Below are positions 17,624 to 20,376 of a DNA stretch of 20,376 nucleotides, piece by piece. The stretch comes from Branchiostoma floridae. Its lineage: Eukaryota > Chordata > Leptocardii > Amphioxiformes > Branchiostomatidae. The DNA lies in the NCBI RefSeq assembly GCF_000003815.2, contig NC_049989.1:11564074-11584449 (forward strand), read 5' to 3'. A model generated the notes under the pieces. The model worked only from the letters and a program-made list of their open reading frames with translations. It was not told where the DNA came from and did no database searches. Every line of letters begins with the position of its first letter. Within the stretch, counting starts at the first letter, position 1. The position numbers and the translations under genes were made by a program.

Positions 17624-18261
17624 GATTTCATTTTTTTATTCTGGTCATATATAACTTTATTGCGCAACAATTGTACAAGGTACAAAGCATGGCATGTGCT
17701 GATACATAACTACAGCTCTATAAGGCTAATCTACGTAATACAAGGTTCATAGTATGGGATAGAAATGGTCTTTTACAATCATATGTATGGTAGCTTTGCT
17801 CGCGAGTAAATGTAGCAAATTACGTACCAAAGGCGCATTTCACGCAGTTTTTTTACAGTTTGAATGCATGTAAAATATTTGTACCCATGCCTATGCATGG
17901 GCGAGTGTTCTTTGAATTTTGATGCATGGATAGTTGTATGGTCTAAAATGTCGTTAGGTAGAGTAGGTAGAATAATGTTAACTTAGTTACTTCTGTTGTT
18001 AACTAAGTTAAATGTCGGAGCTGTTACAGGTAAACTAGTATAATCAAATGATAAACCATTTTTTTTGTAATAGCGCAAGTAAAATAATAAGACAAAGTGT
18101 CGTGTGGCTGGAAAAAGTTTGGAGAATTTGGAAAGCAAGGTTCTTATGCTAAACTATTCAATTGATTATACAAAGTTTGACCGGTTGTGCTTCTTATTAC
18201 GCTATATTCTACATGTATTTATTATGCTCTCAAGCACTGCCATTCCCAAGTTGTAAATCTT
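17624..18261. other. 3' flank of the kinase-like gene
   Basis: AT-rich. No AATAAA or ATTAAA is seen on the plus strand. On the minus strand AATAAA (complement of 17656-17661) follows GTACAATTGTTGCGC, like the 3' end of a reversed retroelement or a convergent transcript. A perfect 12-bp inverted repeat lies at 17978-18011. Confidence 0.4.
17978..18011. repeat. Perfect 12-bp inverted repeat
   Basis: TTAACTTAGTTA (17978-17989) and TAACTAAGTTAA (18000-18011) are exact reverse complements separated by 10 nt. Confidence 0.85.
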
Positions 18262-18450
18262 ACTTTAAAAAAAGAAAAAGTGAACGAAGGAATGAAAGAT
18301 GGAAAGAAAGAAGCAAGCAAGCAAGCAAGAAAGAAAGAGTACTGTATGTGCATAGAGATACTTACTTAAAAAAAATTTAAAAAAAGAGAACAAAGGAAAG
18401 AAAGAAAGAAGCAAAAAAAGAAAGAAAGAGTATGAGCATAGAGATACAAT
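18262..18450. repeat. Purine-rich GAAA tract, internally duplicated
   Basis: Nearly pure A/G on the plus strand, with AAGAAAGAAAGAGTA followed by ATGTGCATAGAGATAC near 18330-18362 and a close second copy (ATGAGCATAGAGATAC) near 18418-18447. AAGC repeats lie near 18308-18328. Confidence 0.85.
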
Positions 18451-18512
18451 CCTTGTTGACTACATGTCAATCTTTAAAACAAGTGCCCTTATGCCAGCAA
18501 ATATCATAATAA

Positions 18513-18755
18513 NNNNNNNNNNNNNNNNNNNNNNNNNNNNNNNNNNNNNNNNNNNNNNNNNNNNNNNNNNNNNNNNNNNNNNNNNNNNNNNNNNNNNNNN
18601 NNNNNNNNNNNNNNNNNNNNNNNNNNNNNNNNNNNNNNNNNNNNNNNNNNNNNNNNNNNNNNNNNNNNNNNNNNNNNNNNNNNNNNNNNNNNNNNNNNNN
18701 NNNNNNNNNNNNNNNNNNNNNNNNNNNNNNNNNNNNNNNNNNNNNNNNNNNNNNN
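18513..18755. other. Assembly gap (243 N)
   Basis: Unknown bases. Any open frame across it is meaningless. It lies just before the edge of the 216-bp satellite, the kind of place where assembly fails. Confidence 1.
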
Positions 18756-18795
18756 CTTCGAAATAAAGGACCTGCATCAGGTAGTTTAAAAAAAA

Positions 18796-20353
18796 GGAGC
18801 TAGCGGTTACGCCCAAACAGAGTCCACATACTCAAGAATATCTCGAGAAGGAAGTATCCGAATATTTTGCGGTTTCCATCTTTCCATTCCTTACTAAGGG
18901 ACCTTTCCAAAGATACCAAGTTTGCCAGGCCGGAACTTAGACCCTAAGTTACAATCGCGACCGTATGTCACCATCCTACCCGTTGCCGTGACAGGCGGTG
19001 CTTCAAAAAATGGAGCTAGCGGTTGCGCCCAAACAGAGTCCACATACTCAAGAATATCTCGAGAAGGAAGTATCCGAATATTTTGCGGTTTCCATCTTTC
19101 CATTCCTTACTAAGGGACCTTTCCAAAGATACCAAGTTTGCCAGGCCGGAACTTAGACCCTAAGTTACAATCGCGACCGTATGTCACCATCCTACCCGTT
19201 GCCGTAAACGGCGGTGCTTCAAAAAATGGAGCTAGCGGTTGCGCCCAAACAGAGTCCACATACTCAAGAATATCTCGAGAAGGAAGTATCCGAATATTTT
19301 GCGGTTTCCATCTTTCCATTCCTTACTAAGGGACCTTTCCAAAGATACCAAGTTTGCCAGGCCGGAACTTAGACCCTAAGTTACAATCGCGACCGTATGT
19401 CACCATCCTACCCGTTGCCGTAAACGGCGGTGCTTCAAAAAATGGAGCTAGCGGTTGCGCCCAAACAGAGCCCACATACTCAAGAATATCTCGAGAAGGA
19501 AGTATCCGAATATTTTGCGGTTTCCATCTTTCCATTCCTTACTAAGGGACCTTTCCAAAGATACTAAGTTTGCCAGGCCGGAACTTAGACCCTAAGCTAC
19601 AATTGCGACCGTTAGTCATCATCCTACCCGTTGCCGTGACAGGCGGTGCTTCAAAAAATGGAGCTAGCGGTTGCGCCCAAACAGAGCCCACATACTCAAG
19701 AATATCTCGAGAAGGAAGTATCCGAATATTTTGCGGTTTCCATCTTTCCATTCCTTACTAAGGGACCTTTCCAAAGATACCAAGTTTGCCAGGCCGGAAC
19801 TTAGACCCTAAGTTACAATCGCGACCGTATGTCACCATCCTACCCGTTGCCGTAAACGGCGGTGCTTCAAAAAATCGAGCTAGCGGTTGCGCCCAAACAG
19901 AGTCCACATACTCAAGAATATCTCGAGAAGGAAGTATCCGAATATTTTGCGGTTTCCATCTTTCCATTCCTTACTAAGGGACCTTTCCAAAGATACCAAG
20001 TTTGCCAGGCCGGAACTTAGACCCTAAGTTACAATCGCGACCGTATGTCACCATCCTACCCGTTGCCGTGACAGGCGGTGCTTCAAAAAATGGAGCTAGC
20101 GGTTGCGCCCAAACAGAGTCCACATACTCAAGAATATCTCGAGAAGGAAGTATCCGAATATTTTGCGGTTTCCATCTTTCCATTCCTTACTAAGGGACCT
20201 TTCCAAAGATACTAAGTTTGCCAGGCCGGAACTTAGACCCTAAGCTACAATTGCGACCGTTAGTCATCATCCTACCCGTTGCCGTGACAGGCGGTGCTTC
20301 AAAAAATGGAGCTAGCGGTTGCGCCCAAACAGAGTCCACATACTCAAGAATAT
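18796..20353. repeat. 216-bp satellite array, about 7.2 copies
   Basis: GGAGCTAGCGGTT recurs every 216 bp from 18796, and TTACTAAGGGACCTTTCC every 216 bp from about 18891. There are no indels between full copies, only a handful of substitutions. Variable sites include GTGACAGGCGG/GTAAACGGCGG, GAGTCCAC/GAGCCCAC and GTATGTCACC/GTTAGTCATC. The first copy is degenerate at its left edge (GTAGTTTAAAAAAAAGGAGC), and the last breaks off cleanly after CTCAAGAATAT at 20353. Since 216 is 72 codons, one frame on each strand recurs in register: 69 codons from ATG on the minus strand, ended by paired stops TAG TAA, and about 63 on the plus strand from a TTG. Substitutions between copies change amino acids on both strands, so I read the array as non-coding. 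Confidence 0.95.
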
Positions 20354-20376
20354 GAAATCCGCCTTGTAGCCGTACT
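20354..20376. other. Sequence beyond the satellite edge
   Basis: The sequence leaves the repeat abruptly at GAAATCCGCC; too short to classify. Confidence 0.7.

Noticed and set aside
18460-18816. Open frames spanning the N run
   Set aside because: Unknown bases were read through; not real sequence.
18894-20193. Family of 63-69-residue proteins in the 216-bp repeat
   Set aside because: Plus-strand starts are TTG, changes between copies are mostly amino-acid altering, and both strands are open equally; a satellite explains it better.

Overview
The window looks like animal nuclear DNA. Coding exons are short and GC-richer than their AT-rich surroundings, are separated by GT-AG introns, and sit among many tandem repeats, foldback elements, a tRNA-derived SINE and a run of Ns (assembly gap). 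The kinase and sulfotransferase families, the SINE and the 'GCGGTGG' repeat style fit an invertebrate deuterostome. An amphioxus (Branchiostoma) is my best guess, but this is inference and not proven.

Layout. 1-7186: no convincing exon. It holds a ~122-bp minisatellite (308-1245), a 33-bp-stem hairpin (1553-1628), a diverged ~130-bp direct duplication (1954-2183), a 16-bp perfect inverted repeat (2612-2751), a GCGG-rich repeat interrupted by an intact SINE with a 13-bp target duplication (3003-3662), and three MITE-like foldback elements (5108-5352, 5658-5778, 5886-6000). If the exon at 7187-7610 is real, most of this is its downstream intron. 7187-7610 (minus): 5' coding exon of a type II membrane sulfotransferase resembling the WSCD family, ending at a splice donor just after the PAPS-binding loop. 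7611-14900: largely empty, with a poly-C tract, a tandem pair of E2F-like sites, a weak possible exon near 11087 and a large TTCA/TCCA microsatellite (13965-14236).

14983-17623 (plus): a complete three-exon gene for a 339-residue kinase-fold protein of the STK35/PDIK1L type. The middle exon (16576-16678) carries the catalytic loop, which reads H-G-G instead of H-R-D and has Thr in place of the catalytic-loop Lys, while the beta3 Lys, alpha-C Glu, Mg-binding Asn and the DFG Asp (as DYG) are kept. The protein ends in a hydrophobic, glycine-rich double segment. It is predicted to be a membrane-anchored pseudokinase and is the most interesting protein here. 17624-18512: AT-rich 3' flank and purine-rich repeats. 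18513-18755: Ns. 18796-20353: 7.2 copies of a 216-bp satellite whose unit is open in one frame on each strand.

The two genes belong to different families and face away from each other about 7.4 kb apart. Nothing in the sequence indicates that they work together.
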